The notes under the pieces: generated by a model
Told to the model about the DNA's origin: nothing
Seen by the model: only the letters and a program-made list of their open reading frames with translations
The model's database searches: none
DNA from: Mesorhizobium sp.
GTDB taxonomy: Bacteria > Pseudomonadota > Alphaproteobacteria > Rhizobiales > Rhizobiaceae
Assembly: GCF_017306545.1 (NCBI RefSeq)
Contig: NZ_JAFKID010000009.1
Coordinates: forward strand, 1-64,000
DNA: 64,000 nucleotides
Direction of reading: 5' to 3'
Program-made: the position numbers and the translations under genes
Part shown: positions 15,879-26,431 of the stretch, one piece after another
Numbering within the stretch: position 1 is the stretch's first letter
How the letters are laid out: each line of letters begins with the position of its first letter

Positions 15879-17729
15879 TCAATCGCCGACATGCTGGGCC
15901 TTGCGCTTTTGCTCATAGGCCCTGCGGGCAGCATTGACCTCAGGCCGCGCCGACACTTCCGGGACCGCGACGTCCCACCAATGACCGCCGGCTTCGGTCG
16001 ATATCAACGGGTCCGTTTCGATGACGAGAACGGTGGTGCGCTCGCTTTGCCTGGCCGCCGCCAGCGCCGTTTCCAACTCCGAAATCGACGACACCTTTCG
16101 CGCAATCGCGCCAAGGCTGGCGGCATGGGCGGCGAAATCGATGTCGGGCAGCGTCTGGTGGCGAGCGTCCTTCAGCAGATTGTTGAAGCTGGCGCCTCCG
16201 GTCGCCATCTGCAACCGGTTGATGCAGCCGAAGCCGCGATTGTCGAGCAGCACGATCGTGAGCTTGAGGCCCAGCATGACCGAGGTGGCGATTTCGGAAT
16301 TGAGCATCAGGTAGGAGCCGTCGCCGACCATGACGACGACCTCCTTGTCCGGGCGCGCCATCTTGACGCCGAGCGCGCCGGCGATCTCGTAACCCATGGT
16401 CGAGAAGCCGTATTCGGCATGGTAGGAGCCGGGGGCGCCCGCCTGCCAGAGCTTGTGCATCTCGCCCGGCAGGCCGCCGGCAGCGTGCAGGGCGATGACA
16501 TCGGACCCCATCGCCCGCTGCACGGCACCGATCACCTGCGCATCCGAAGGCAGCGCGACGTTGGTGGATGCCGTGACCTTGCCGGCCTCGACCTGCCATT
16601 CGGCCTTGCCCTTGATCGCGTTGTCGGTCCAGGCAGCGGGCGCCTTCCAGCCTTTCAAAGCGGCGGCGAGTTCCTCCAGTCCTTCTTTCGCATCCGCCAC
16701 CAGCGGCAGCGCGCGGTGCTTGCCGGCATCGAAAGGTTGCACGTTGAGGCCGACGAGCGTCTTGCCCTCACCCTTGAACAGCGCCCAGGAGCCGGTGGTA
16801 AAATCCTGCAAGCGCGTGCCCACCGCCAGCACCACGTCCGCCTCTTCGGCCAGACGGTTCGCCGCCGAGGTGCCGGTGACGCCGACGGCTGCCATGTTGA
16901 GCCGATTGTCGTCCGGAAGCGAAGATTTTCCGCCCTGCGTTTCGCAAACCGGAATGCCCGTCGCCCCAACGAAAGCGGCCAGCGCATCGGAAGCGCCGGA
17001 GTAGAGCACGCCGCCGCCGGCGACGATCAGCGGCTTCTTCGCCGCCTTCAATGTCGTGGCAGCAGATGCCAGTTCCCCGCGATCCGGCCGCTGCCGGCGC
17101 GGTGTCCAGATCCGCTCGGCAAAGAAGCTTTCGGGATAGTCGTAGGCTTCGGCCTGCACGTCCTGGCACAGCGCCAGCGTCACCGGCCCGCAGTCGGCCG
17201 GATCGGTCAGCACCTGCATGGCGCGGTTGAGCGCCGGCACGATCTGCTCGGGCCGCGCGATGCGGTCGAAGTAGCGCGATACGGGGCGAAAGCAGTCGTT
17301 GACGGTGGCGGTGCCGTCGGAAAAATCCTCGGCCTGTTGCAGCACCGGGTCGGGGATGCGGTTGGCGAACACGTCGCCCGGCAGGAGCAGCACCGGCAGC
17401 CGGTTGACATAGGCGACGGCGGCGGCCGTGACCATGTTGACGGCGCCCGGACCGATGGAGGTGGTGGCGGCCATGAAGCGGCGGCGGAAATTCGCCTTGC
17501 CGTAGGCGATCGCCGCATGGGCCATCGCCTGCTCGTTGTGGGCGCGGAACGTCGGCAACGCTTCGCGCTCGCCGTATAGCGCTTCGCCGAGGCCGGCGAC
17601 GTTGCCGTGGCCGAAGATCGCCCAGACGCCGCCGAAGATCGGCAGCTTTCGGCCGTCGATCTCGGTCATCTGCCGGGTCAGGAAGCGCGTCAGCGCCTGC
17701 GCCATGGTGAGGCGGACGGTTTTGGTCAC
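15879..17729 (-). CDS. iolD: 3D-(3,5/4)-trihydroxycyclohexane-1,2-dione acylhydrolase (ThDP-dependent)
   Basis: 616 residues. Cleaves the cyclic dione to 5-deoxy-glucuronate. ThDP enzyme family: GFSTMGYEIAGALG and GDGSYLMLNSEI with VLLDNRGFGC form the ThDP-binding part; N-terminal PYR domain has the family Glu region (AHNEQAMAHAA). I placed a GTG start at 17729, because GGGAGGAAT lies 3-10 bases upstream and MTKTVRLTMAQALTRFL is the family start; the next ATG is 8 codons in. Follows iolC by 55 bases. Confidence 0.95.
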   Translation of the reverse strand: MTKTVRLTMAQALTRFLTRQMTEIDGRKLPIFGGVWAIFGHGNVAGLGEALYGEREALPTFRAHNEQAMAHAAIAYGKANFRRRFMAATTSIGPGAVNMVTAAAVAYVNRLPVLLLPGDVFANRIPDPVLQQAEDFSDGTATVNDCFRPVSRYFDRIARPEQIVPALNRAMQVLTDPADCGPVTLALCQDVQAEAYDYPESFFAERIWTPRRQRPDRGELASAATTLKAAKKPLIVAGGGVLYSGASDALAAFVGATGIPVCETQGGKSSLPDDNRLNMAAVGVTGTSAANRLAEEADVVLAVGTRLQDFTTGSWALFKGEGKTLVGLNVQPFDAGKHRALPLVADAKEGLEELAAALKGWKAPAAWTDNAIKGKAEWQVEAGKVTASTNVALPSDAQVIGAVQRAMGSDVIALHAAGGLPGEMHKLWQAGAPGSYHAEYGFSTMGYEIAGALGVKMARPDKEVVVMVGDGSYLMLNSEIATSVMLGLKLTIVLLDNRGFGCINRLQMATGGASFNNLLKDARHQTLPDIDFAAHAASLGAIARKVSSISELETALAAARQSERTTVLVIETDPLISTEAGGHWWDVAVPEVSARPEVNAARRAYEQKRKAQHVGD

Positions 17730-17784
17730 GAGATTCCTCCCTGTATCGGGGTGGGGGTCGTTTGACGGGAAGCCATAATGCCGC

Positions 17785-19713
17785 TCATGCCGCCTTGCGG
17801 CCGCGCGCGGCAAGCCAGGCGCGGGTGAGCGCGTCGAAGCGGACCGCCATGTCGGCGACAGCCTCCTCGTCCGATATTTCGCCGGCGAACCACTTTTCGG
17901 CGGCATCGATGAACAGCGTGCGGCCGACCGCGAAACCCTTGACCACCGGCACGTCCGCCGTGGCGGCGAAGGCCAGTTCCAGCTCGTCCTGCGGCGCCTC
18001 CAGCCCGAGCAGCACGACGCCGCGGCACCATGGATCGTTGCCGGTTATCGTCGCCTCGATGGCCTTCCAGGCGCCAACCGAACGCTGCGGTTCAAGCTTC
18101 CACCAGTCCGGCTTGATGCCAAGCGCATAAAGCTCCTCCAGCGCACGCGGCACGGTACGGTCATCGACCGGGCCGTTCTTCGAGGCGATGATCTCGACCA
18201 GCAATTCGCGCCCCACCTTGCGGGCGGCGTCGAACAGAGCGCGCAGCTTCTCCTGCTGTTCCCGTTTCAGCGCCGGCGGATCGTCGGGATGGTAGAAACA
18301 CAGGCACTTGATGCAATGCGTCACCGGCCATTCGGTGAGTTGCGAGCCGATGTCCTGCGAGAACTCGAAGCGCAGCGGCCGCGAGCCCGGCAGTTCCACC
18401 GGCCGGCCCAGCCAGGCGAAGGGATAGCGGGCGAACTCGAACAGCGCATCGCGGCCGAATTTCTCGTCGATCAGCATGCCGTAGCCGTCGCGGCCATCGG
18501 CGACCTTCGCCGCCGCCTTCACCGCCAGCACCTTGAAGGCATCGATGCGGGAGAAATCGGCGCCGGCCTTCCCGGCCACCGCTTCCAGCTGCACACGATG
18601 ATCGATGGCGAAGGCCATCAGCGAGGGAATCTGGCGCCTACGCGTCGTCGCCCAATGGACATGGGCGATGGCCTCGTCCTTGCGCAGCGCATGGTGCCTG
18701 CTGCCGTGGTCGAGGAAGAAGCTGAGTTCCTCGAAGGTCGGATATTCCGGCGAGCACAGGAGCCGCGACACGGCGAAGGCGCCGCAGGCGTTGGCCCAGG
18801 TCGCCGCCGTCTCCAGGCTCTCGCCGCCCAGCCAGCCGCGCAGCAGGCCGGACATGAAGGCGTCGCCGGCGCCGAGCACGTTGTAGACCTCGATCGGAAA
18901 ACCCTTGCCGACGATGCCGGCTTCGAGATCGTCCGGGATCGGCCCGTCATAGATGATGCAGCCCATGGCGCCGCGCTTGAGCACGATGGTGGCGGGCGTG
19001 AGCGACCGGATCGTCTTCAGCGCCGCCAGCAGGTCGCTTTCGCCCGACGCGATCAGCACCTCCTCCTCGGTGCCGACGATCAGGTCGCATTCGGGCAGCA
19101 CCGCCTTCATTTCGGCCGAAACGCGGTCGGATTTCACGTAGCGGCCGAAGCCGTCGGCGTGGCCGGCAAGGCCCCACAGGTTCGGCCGGTAGTCGATGTC
19201 GAAGACGACCTTGCCGCCGCTCCGCTTCATGATGCCCATGGCCTTGCGCTGCGCGGCGGCGGTGTTTTGTCGGGAGAAATGCGTGCCGGTGACGACGATC
19301 GCTCGCGCCGAGGCGACGAAAGCCTCGTCGACGTCGTCCGGCTCCAGCGCCATGTCGGCGCAATCGGTGCGGACAAAAATCATCGGCGAGACGCCTTCGT
19401 CTTCCACCGATAGCAGCACCAGCGCCGTCAGGCGCTCCGGATCGGTCTTCAAGGCGGCGACGGAGACGCCTTCGCGCACCAGTTGCTCGCGGATGAAGCG
19501 GCCCATCTGCTCGTCGCCGACGCGCGTCAGCAACGCCGATTTCAGGCCGAGCCGAGCGGTGCCGACGGCGATGTTGGCCGGGCAGCCGCCCACGGACTTG
19601 GCGAAGGAGGCGATATCCTCCAGCCGCGAACCGATCTGCTGGCCGTAGAGATCGACGGAAGCGCGGCCGATGGTGATCACGTCCAGCGCTGCTGCATCCA
19701 CAGCCCCGCTCAT
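17785..19713 (-). CDS. iolC: Bifunctional 5-dehydro-2-deoxygluconokinase / 2-deoxy-5-keto-gluconate-6-phosphate aldolase-like fusion
   Basis: 642 residues, about twice a lone kinase. Residues 1 to about 325 are a PfkB sugar kinase: VGGCPANIAVGTARLG, and the ATP/catalytic motif VLGAGDAFMSGLLRGWLGG. From about 335 to the end is the DUF2090 domain (FAIDHRVQLEAVAG, ending with VKGFAVGRTLF), which stands in for the class of aldolase that splits the phosphorylated product to malonate semialdehyde and DHAP. Such kinase-aldolase fusions are common in rhizobial iol operons. The operator-like palindrome at 19774-19789 is 61-76 bases upstream of the start. Confidence 0.93.
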   Translation of the reverse strand: MSGAVDAAALDVITIGRASVDLYGQQIGSRLEDIASFAKSVGGCPANIAVGTARLGLKSALLTRVGDEQMGRFIREQLVREGVSVAALKTDPERLTALVLLSVEDEGVSPMIFVRTDCADMALEPDDVDEAFVASARAIVVTGTHFSRQNTAAAQRKAMGIMKRSGGKVVFDIDYRPNLWGLAGHADGFGRYVKSDRVSAEMKAVLPECDLIVGTEEEVLIASGESDLLAALKTIRSLTPATIVLKRGAMGCIIYDGPIPDDLEAGIVGKGFPIEVYNVLGAGDAFMSGLLRGWLGGESLETAATWANACGAFAVSRLLCSPEYPTFEELSFFLDHGSRHHALRKDEAIAHVHWATTRRRQIPSLMAFAIDHRVQLEAVAGKAGADFSRIDAFKVLAVKAAAKVADGRDGYGMLIDEKFGRDALFEFARYPFAWLGRPVELPGSRPLRFEFSQDIGSQLTEWPVTHCIKCLCFYHPDDPPALKREQQEKLRALFDAARKVGRELLVEIIASKNGPVDDRTVPRALEELYALGIKPDWWKLEPQRSVGAWKAIEATITGNDPWCRGVVLLGLEAPQDELELAFAATADVPVVKGFAVGRTLFIDAAEKWFAGEISDEEAVADMAVRFDALTRAWLAARGRKAA

Positions 19714-19773
19714 CAGCTCCTCCCTTCGTATGGTGTTTTCGCCCGCCGCAAGGCGTTCGGCTGTTCGGTGGAA

Positions 19774-19789
19774 TGAAATATTAATTCCA
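19774..19789 (-). promoter_or_regulatory. IolR operator candidate ahead of iolC
   Basis: TGAAATATTAATTCCA; its complement reads TGGAA-TTAATA-TTTCA, a one-mismatch form of GGAA-N6-TTCC. It differs at one base from the box at 27651-27666. An additional TGGAAT begins at 19769. It lies in the 138-base space between iolR (stop 19852) and iolC. Confidence 0.7.
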
Positions 19790-19851
19790 TAGAACAGTCA
19801 ATATGGAACACACGTTCCCATCCGGCGAGGCGGCGGACGAGGCAGCCCGGC

Positions 19852-20712
19852 TTAGCGTCTCGCCGCCTGCTCGCGGCGTCTCTCCGCCACCGAAACGGCA
19901 ATCGCCATGGAGAGCGCCATGGTGGCGGACAGCGAGCGGAAGCCGCCGAAATCCGCCTCCGCCACCTCGAACCAGACCTTGGCGATCTGCGCCAGCGGCG
20001 AGAACGCGCTGTCTGTGATGGCCACCACCGGAACGCCCTGTTCGGCCATGCTGCGCGCCTCCTCAACGGTGGCGGGCGCGTAAGGCGAGAAGGATATGGC
20101 GATGGCGGCGTCTTTGGGGGTGGCGAAGCCGATCATCTCGGCATTCAGGCCGCCGGCCGATTCGATGAGCTGGCTGCGGACCCTGAGCTTGCCCAGCGCA
20201 TAGGCCAGATAGGACGCGACCGGATAGGATCGCCGCTTTGCCAGTATGTAGACGGTGCCGGCATCGGCCAGAAGATCGATCGCCTGCTTCAGATGCGCGG
20301 CATCGATGCTGCGCGCGATATCGGCCAGCGAGGTCGATGCCGCCGCCACGAAGCCGTCGAAGACGGCGCGGTGGCCGGCGCCTTCGCTTGCCTTGGCGCG
20401 CAGCGCCGACAGCCGCTCGTCATAGGAGGAGGTGCGCTCGCGCAGCCGCTCGCGGAACACCGCCTGCATGGACGTAAACCCGTCGAAGCCGAGCTGCTGG
20501 GCAAAGCGCACCAGCGTCGATGGCTGCACGCCGGCCAGCGTGGCGATGCTGGCGGCGGTGCCGAAGGCGATGTCGTCGGGATTGTCGAGCGCATAGGCGG
20601 CGACCTGGGCGATGCGCTTGGGCAGGCTTTCTCGCCGCTCCAGGATGGCGGCGCGCAGCGAATCGAAGTCACGGGGAGCCTCGGCGCTGGTCGTTTCCAC
20701 GTCGCTCATCAC
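19852..20712 (-). CDS. iolR: MurR/RpiR family transcriptional regulator, probable inositol repressor
   Basis: 286 residues. N-terminal helix-turn-helix of the RpiR type (about 25-95: IASIATLAGVQPSTLVRFAQQLGFDGF) and a C-terminal SIS sugar-phosphate-binding domain (about 130-265: YILAKRRSYPVASYLAYALGK, AISFSPYAPATVEEA). The family usually senses a phosphorylated pathway intermediate; for inositol this would come from IolC. It is next to iolC and divergent from the transporter operon; three similar palindromes occur at the iol promoters, which supports the name. No palindrome was recognised directly ahead of its own start. Confidence 0.88.
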   Translation of the reverse strand: MMSDVETTSAEAPRDFDSLRAAILERRESLPKRIAQVAAYALDNPDDIAFGTAASIATLAGVQPSTLVRFAQQLGFDGFTSMQAVFRERLRERTSSYDERLSALRAKASEGAGHRAVFDGFVAAASTSLADIARSIDAAHLKQAIDLLADAGTVYILAKRRSYPVASYLAYALGKLRVRSQLIESAGGLNAEMIGFATPKDAAIAISFSPYAPATVEEARSMAEQGVPVVAITDSAFSPLAQIAKVWFEVAEADFGGFRSLSATMALSMAIAVSVAERRREQAARR

Positions 20713-20859
20713 TGTCCCTTTTTCCGCGAGGCGGCGGTCGAGATTCCATGCCGGCCGGTGAAAATCAACCGGGGCACCCGATCGGCAGCCGCTGTGACGC
20801 GCAACGGCCGGGCCGCTTTAGCAATTTCCCCGCTGTCCGCTTGACGCTGCGACACAGAA

Positions 20860-20909
20860 TGGAATATATAATCCAAAATCTCTTATATTGGTAGAGAAAT
20901 TCTAATTTC
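20860..20909 (+). promoter_or_regulatory. IolR operator candidates ahead of the inositol ABC transporter
   Basis: TGGAATATATAATCCA at 20860-20875 (GGAA-TATATA-ATCC) is 60-75 bases before the binding-protein start. A second palindrome, GAAAT-TCTA-ATTTC, lies at 20896-20909 and overlaps the likely transcript start zone. TATATT at 20884-20889 could be a -10. The rest of the 222-base gap 20713-20934 has no gene. Confidence 0.65.
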
Positions 20910-20934
20910 CAACACCATCTCTAGGGAGGAGATC

Positions 20935-21891
20935 ATGGGAACTCAGCTGAAGAAACTTCTGACGGCGGCCGTCGCCGCCGTGCCGCTGCTGGTCGGCCTC
21001 GGCGCCGTCACCGCGCATGCCGACGGCGAGCATTTCGTCTTCGTCAGCCACGCGCCGGATACCGATTCCTGGTGGAACGTCATCAAGAACGCGCTGAAGA
21101 ACGCGGCCGCCGACACCAAGACCACCGTCGACTACCGCAACCCGCCGACCGGCGACATCGCCGACATGGCGCGCATCATCCAGCAAGCGGCCGCCACCAA
21201 TCCCGACGGCATCATCACCACCATCGCCGACTTCGACGTGCTGCAAAGCGCCATCAAGGACGCCATCGCCAAGGGCATCCCGGTCATCACCGTCAATTCC
21301 GGCACGGCCGAGCAGTCCAAGCAGCTCGGCGCGCTGATGCATATCGGCCAGCCCGAATACGACGCCGGCAAGGGTGCGGGCGAGCGCGCCAAGGCGGCGG
21401 GCGTCACCGACTTCGTCTGCGTCAACCACTACATCACCAACGCCGCCTCGGTGGAGCGTTGCCAAGGCTATGCGGACGGGCTCGGCGTGCCGCTCGGCGA
21501 CCACATGGTCGATTCCGGCCAGGACCCGACGGGCGTCTACAACAAGGTCAAGGCCTACCTGACGGCGCATCCGGGCACCAACGGCATCCTGACGCTGGGG
21601 CCGAACGCCGCCGACCCGACCATCAAGCTGCTGCGCGATACCGGCGAGACGTCGAAGTACAACTTCATCACCTTCGACCTGTCGTCCGACATCTCGCAGG
21701 GCATCAAGGACGGTATCGTCGAGTCCGCCATCGACCAGCAGCCTTACCTGCAAGGCTACCTGCCGGTGGTGCTGTTGACCGAGTACAAGCGCTACGGCGT
21801 GCTGCCGGCCAACAACATCAACACCGGGCCGGGCTTCGTCACCAAGGCGAACATCGAAATGGTCGAAAAGCTGGCGGGCGAATACCGCTAA
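20935..21891 (+). CDS. Sugar (probably inositol) ABC transporter substrate-binding protein
   Basis: 318 residues. Signal peptide MGTQLKKLLTAAVAAVPLLVGLG with cleavage after AHA near residue 29. Periplasmic-binding-protein type I (ribose/galactose-binding-like) fold: FVFVSHAPDTDSWWNVIKNA at the N-terminus, GTNGILTLGPNAADPTIKLL, and the hinge YNFITFDLS. AGGGAGGAG precedes the ATG. It heads a binding protein-permease-ATPase operon next to iol genes and carries an IolR-like box, so inositol or a related cyclitol is the probable substrate. Confidence 0.9.
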   Translation: MGTQLKKLLTAAVAAVPLLVGLGAVTAHADGEHFVFVSHAPDTDSWWNVIKNALKNAAADTKTTVDYRNPPTGDIADMARIIQQAAATNPDGIITTIADFDVLQSAIKDAIAKGIPVITVNSGTAEQSKQLGALMHIGQPEYDAGKGAGERAKAAGVTDFVCVNHYITNAASVERCQGYADGLGVPLGDHMVDSGQDPTGVYNKVKAYLTAHPGTNGILTLGPNAADPTIKLLRDTGETSKYNFITFDLSSDISQGIKDGIVESAIDQQPYLQGYLPVVLLTEYKRYGVLPANNINTGPGFVTKANIEMVEKLAGEYR

Positions 21892-21972
21892 GCGAAGAAG
21901 CGACGCGCGGCCGCGGGGACGAAATGCCCGTGGCCGCGCGCATCCGCTTCACCTTCTGACGGGGAGACTGCG

Positions 21973-23094
21973 ATGGCCGAGAACTCAACCGTCGTGGCTG
22001 CCGGACGGCCCGCCGACGAACGCCTGCAAAAACAATCCGGCCTGCGCAAGCTTTTGTCGCGCCCCGAACTCGGCGCCATAGCCGGCACCGTTCTGGTCTT
22101 CTTGTTCTTCGGCGCCACCGCGCACGGCACCGGCATGTTCGCCGCCGACGGCATCATGAACTGGATCACCGTCACCGCACAGTTGACCATCATCGCCACG
22201 GGCGCCGCGCTGTTGATGGTCGGCGGCGAGTTCGACCTTTCGGTCGGCTCGATGATCGGCTTCGCCGGCATGATGATCGCCATCCCCACCGTCTATTTCG
22301 GCTGGCCGGTCTGGGCCAGCGTGGTCTTCGCCTTCTGCGGCGCGCTGCTGATCGGCTTCCTCAACGGGCTGATCGTGGTGCGGACCCGCCTGCCCTCCTT
22401 CATCGTCACGCTGGCCTCGCTCTACATATTGCGCGGCATGACGATCGCGCTCTCCATCCTGTTCGCCAACCGCACCATCGTCTCGGGCGTCAAGAATTTC
22501 GCCGGCGATTCCATCGTGGTGCCGCTGTTTTCCGGCAAGGCGTTCCAGGGCCTGTTCGTCTGGATGGCCAATGCCGGCATCATCGGCAAGCTGCCCAACG
22601 GCCAGCCGTCGGTGCAAGGCATCCCGGCCGTGGTGATCTGGGCCTTCGTCATCGCCCTGATCGGCCACATCGTGCTCACTCGCACCCGCTTCGGCAACTG
22701 GATCTTCGGCGCTGGCGGCGACGCCAACGCGGCGCGCAATGTCGGCGTGCCGGTAGCACGGGTGAAGATCACCCTGTTCATGGTCACGGCTTTCTGCGCC
22801 ACCGTCTACGCCACCTGCCAGGTGATGGAATTCGGCTCGGCCGCCGCCGACCGCGGCGTGCTGAAGGAATTCGAAGCGATCATCGCGGCCGTCATCGGCG
22901 GCTGCCTGCTCACCGGCGGCTACGGCTCCGTCGTCGGCGCCTTCTTCGGCGCGCTGATCTTCGGCGTGGTGCAAATGGGCATCCTGTTCACCGGCGCGCC
23001 GAACGACTGGTTCCAGGTCTTCCTCGGCCTGATGCTGCTCACCGCCGTGCTGTTCAACAGCTACATCCGCCGCCGCGCCACCGGCGAGCGCTGA
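21973..23094 (+). CDS. Sugar ABC transporter permease (RbsC/AraH type)
   Basis: 373 residues with 8-10 hydrophobic segments; the region [24 protein letters not shown] is the RbsC-type signature for the ATPase contact and pore. Inner-membrane channel of the carbohydrate uptake transporter-2 family. It follows the binding-protein gene by 81 bases and precedes the ATPase by 11. Two longer periplasmic loops (about 175-215) include [19 protein letters not shown]. Confidence 0.92.
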   Translation: MAENSTVVAAGRPADERLQKQSGLRKLLSRPELGAIAGTVLVFLFFGATAHGTGMFAADGIMNWITVTAQLTIIATGAALLMVGGEFDLSVGSMIGFAGMMIAIPTVYFGWPVWASVVFAFCGALLIGFLNGLIVVRTRLPSFIVTLASLYILRGMTIALSILFANRTIVSGVKNFAGDSIVVPLFSGKAFQGLFVWMANAGIIGKLPNGQPSVQGIPAVVIWAFVIALIGHIVLTRTRFGNWIFGAGGDANAARNVGVPVARVKITLFMVTAFCATVYATCQVMEFGSAAADRGVLKEFEAIIAAVIGGCLLTGGYGSVVGAFFGALIFGVVQMGILFTGAPNDWFQVFLGLMLLTAVLFNSYIRRRATGER

Positions 23095-23105
23095 GGGAGA
23101 GGGCC

Positions 23106-23909
<804 letters not shown>

Positions 23910-23939
23910 GCGCGACCCGACACCGGTAAGGAAGCACAG

Positions 23940-25058
23940 ATGAAGGATATCGGCGTCGGCCTGATCGGCACGGGCTTCATGGGCAAGTGCCACGCGCTGG
24001 CGTGGCGCTCGGTCGGCAGCGTCTTCGCCGGGGTCGGCCGGCCGCGCTTGGTGCATCTCGGCGAAGCGAGCGCCGAGCTCGCCCGCACCCGCGCCGCCGA
24101 ATTCGGCTTCGACAAGGCGTCCGGCGACTGGCGCGCGGTGATCGAGGACCCGGAGGTGGACGTCGTCTCGCTGACCACGCCAAACAAATTCCACGCCGAA
24201 ATGGCGATCGCCGCCCTCGAGGCCGGCAAGCATCTGTGGTGCGAGAAGCCGATGGCGCCGAGTTTCGCCGAGGCCGAGGCGATGGCCGAAGCGGCCAGGA
24301 AGGCCGGCACGGTGGCCATGCTCGGCTACAACTACATACAGAGCCCGGCGATCCGCCAGATCGGCGCCTTGCTCGAAGAGGGGCGGATCGGCACGCCGAA
24401 CCATCTCCGCATCGAGATGGACGAGGATTTCATGGCCGATCCGCACGCGCCGTTCGGCTGGCGCCACGACGCCGCTTCCGGCTACGGCGCGCTGGACGAC
24501 TTCGCCGTGCATCCGCTGTCGCTGATTGCGGTGCTGTTCGGCCGCGTGGCGCGCGTGGTGTGCGACATGGCCAAGCCCCATGCGGAGCGCGTCACCGCCT
24601 CCGGCGAAACGCGCGCCGTCGAGACGTGGGACATCGCCAGCGTGCTGATGCGGCTGGAGAACGGCCTGTCGGCGACCCTACAGGTCAACCGCGCCGCCTG
24701 GGGCCGCAAGGGGCGCATCGCCGTGCAGATCTTCGGCTCGGAAGGCACCATCCTGTTCGACCAGGAGCGCTTCAACGAATTCCAGCTTTACCTGACCAGC
24801 GACCGGCCGGAAGAGCAGGGTTTCCGCACCGTGCTGATCGGTCCGCAGCATGAGCCCTACGGCGCCTTCGTGCCGGCGCCCGGCCACGGGCTCGGCTTCA
24901 ACGACCTCAAGATCGTCGAATGCCGCGAATTGATCGCCCGCATCGGCGGTGACACCAGCGCGCGGCTGATCGGTTTCGACGAGGGGCTGGAGATCGAGCG
25001 CACCGTGCACGCCATGGCGCGCTCGCATGCCGAAGGGCGCTGGGTCGAGGTGCGCTGA
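23940..25058 (+). CDS. Gfo/Idh/MocA family oxidoreductase, probable inositol-related dehydrogenase
   Basis: 372 residues. N-terminal Rossmann fold with GLIGTGFMGKCHALAW (about 8-23) and the CEKPMAPSFAEAEAMAEAA segment typical of the family; C-terminal alpha/beta domain with GYGALDDFAVHPLSL. NAD(P)-dependent oxidation or reduction of a sugar or cyclitol. It is last in the transporter operon (30-base spacing), so it likely acts on the imported compound, for example a scyllo- or chiro-inositol. It is distinct from iolG at 26609-27601. Confidence 0.88.
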   Translation: MKDIGVGLIGTGFMGKCHALAWRSVGSVFAGVGRPRLVHLGEASAELARTRAAEFGFDKASGDWRAVIEDPEVDVVSLTTPNKFHAEMAIAALEAGKHLWCEKPMAPSFAEAEAMAEAARKAGTVAMLGYNYIQSPAIRQIGALLEEGRIGTPNHLRIEMDEDFMADPHAPFGWRHDAASGYGALDDFAVHPLSLIAVLFGRVARVVCDMAKPHAERVTASGETRAVETWDIASVLMRLENGLSATLQVNRAAWGRKGRIAVQIFGSEGTILFDQERFNEFQLYLTSDRPEEQGFRTVLIGPQHEPYGAFVPAPGHGLGFNDLKIVECRELIARIGGDTSARLIGFDEGLEIERTVHAMARSHAEGRWVEVR

Positions 25059-25083
25059 AGCAGCGGCACCCAGGCTATGGCTG

Positions 25084-25229
25084 CGCACCCCCACCCCTAA
25101 CCCCTCCCCACAAGGGGGAGGGGGATTTTGCGACACCGCCGCGGTGCGCCAACCTCGGTAATTTTGCCGGAACGGACACACCGGCGTCTCCCTCCCCCTT
25201 GTGGGGAGGGGTTAGGAGTGGGGGTGCGC
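25084..25229. repeat. Complete inverted-repeat intergenic element (family B)
   Basis: Two arms of 40 bases, GCGCACCCCCACCCCTAACC... at 25084-25123 and its complement at 25190-25229, with one clear mismatch, around a 66-base centre. Each arm also folds on CCCTCCCC-ACAA-GGGGGAGGG. Sits in the 247-base convergent gap between the dehydrogenase and DAHP synthase genes. The first 40 bases of the window are a partial copy. Confidence 0.8.
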
Positions 25230-25305
25230 GACATTTCACAATATGCGCTTGTCCCTGCCGATGCAGAGGCAGACGGCCGCCGCCGCTTGGCCGTCTCGAG
25301 CCGTG

Positions 25306-26397
25306 TCAGGCGGCGCCCGGCTTGCTCAATGCCGCCGTGCCGTGCGCCTGCCGGCGCAGCCGAACCGCATCGGCGAGGTTTTCAAGCACAGCCTCCGTCG
25401 TCGCCCAGTCGATACAGCCGTCGGTGATGCTCTGGCCGTAGACCAGCGGCTTGCCCGGCACGACGTCCTGCCGCCCGGCGACCAGGTTGCTCTCGATCAT
25501 GACACCGACGATACGCCCGTCACCGGCCGCGACCTGGCCTGCCACCTCGGCGGCAACCGACGGCTGGTTTTCCGGCTTCTTGTTGCTGTTGGCGTGGCTG
25601 ACGTCGATCATCAGGCGCGGTGCCAGACCGGCACGAAGGAGCAGCGCGCTCGCCGCCTCGACGCTCGCCGCGTCATGGTTCGGCGTCACGCCGCCGCGCA
25701 GGATGACATGGCAGTCCTCGTTGCCGGCGGTCGCGGCGATGGCGCTGCGCCCCGCCTTCGTCACCGCCATGAAATGATGCGGCTGGGCCGCCGATTTCAC
25801 GGCGTCAACGGCGATGCGCAGGTTGCCGTCCGTGCCGTTCTTGAAGCCGACAGGACACGACAGGCCGGACGCCAGCTCGCGGTGGATCTGGCTTTCCGTC
25901 GTGCGTGCGCCGATGGCGCCCCAGCTGACGAGGTCGGCAATGTATTGCGGCGTGGTCATGTCGAGGAATTCTGTCGCCGCGGGCAGGCCGAGATTGTTGA
26001 CGGCGGCGAGCACGTTGCGCGCCAGCCTGAGGCCCTTGTCGATGTCGAAACTGCCGTCGATGTCGGGATCGTTGATGAGGCCCTTCCAGCCCACCGTCGT
26101 GCGCGGCTTCTCGAAATAGACGCGCATCACGATCTCGAGCCGGTCCGACAGACTGTCGCGCAGCGCCGCCAGACGGCTGGCATAGTCGACGGCCGCAACG
26201 GGATCGTGGATGGAGCATGGCCCGACGACGACGATCAGCCTGTCGTCCTTGCCCGTCAGCACGTCATGGACGGCGTTGCGCGCGGCCGAGACGGTGCGCG
26301 TCGCCGTCAGCGTACGCGGGATTTCGCGTATCACCTCTTCGGGCGTGCTCAGTTCCTTGAGTTCCGTGACCCTAAGGTCGTCTGTGGTGGTCAACAC
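25306..26397 (-). CDS. aroG: 3-Deoxy-7-phosphoheptulonate (DAHP) synthase, class I alpha (AroF/G/H type)
   Basis: 363 residues, close to the E. coli isozymes. Condenses PEP and erythrose 4-phosphate in the first step of aromatic amino acid synthesis. Visible: VVVGPCSIHDPVAAVDYA, MRVYFEKPRTTVGWKGLINDP, the ILRGG segment, DVSHANSNK and MIESNLVAGRQ, all family signatures. The start is GTG at 26397, with AGGAG about 9 bases upstream; no ATG fits better. It lies downstream of an aromatic-rich leader ORF and attenuator (26432-26598), so it is probably the isozyme controlled by charged aromatic tRNAs. It follows iolG, but the attenuator and its own promoter make it a separate unit. Confidence 0.94.
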   Translation of the reverse strand: MLTTTDDLRVTELKELSTPEEVIREIPRTLTATRTVSAARNAVHDVLTGKDDRLIVVVGPCSIHDPVAAVDYASRLAALRDSLSDRLEIVMRVYFEKPRTTVGWKGLINDPDIDGSFDIDKGLRLARNVLAAVNNLGLPAATEFLDMTTPQYIADLVSWGAIGARTTESQIHRELASGLSCPVGFKNGTDGNLRIAVDAVKSAAQPHHFMAVTKAGRSAIAATAGNEDCHVILRGGVTPNHDAASVEAASALLLRAGLAPRLMIDVSHANSNKKPENQPSVAAEVAGQVAAGDGRIVGVMIESNLVAGRQDVVPGKPLVYGQSITDGCIDWATTEAVLENLADAVRLRRQAHGTAALSKPGAA

Positions 26398-26431
26398 GGC
26401 TTTCTGCTCCTGATTTGGAGACCCGCCGGCT

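Noticed and set aside
15747..17579. A 610-codon open frame on the plus strand opposite iolD
   Set aside because: It lies entirely antisense to a well-supported ThDP enzyme gene, has Arg/Gly/His-rich shadow composition and no recognisable domain. High GC leaves long antisense frames open.
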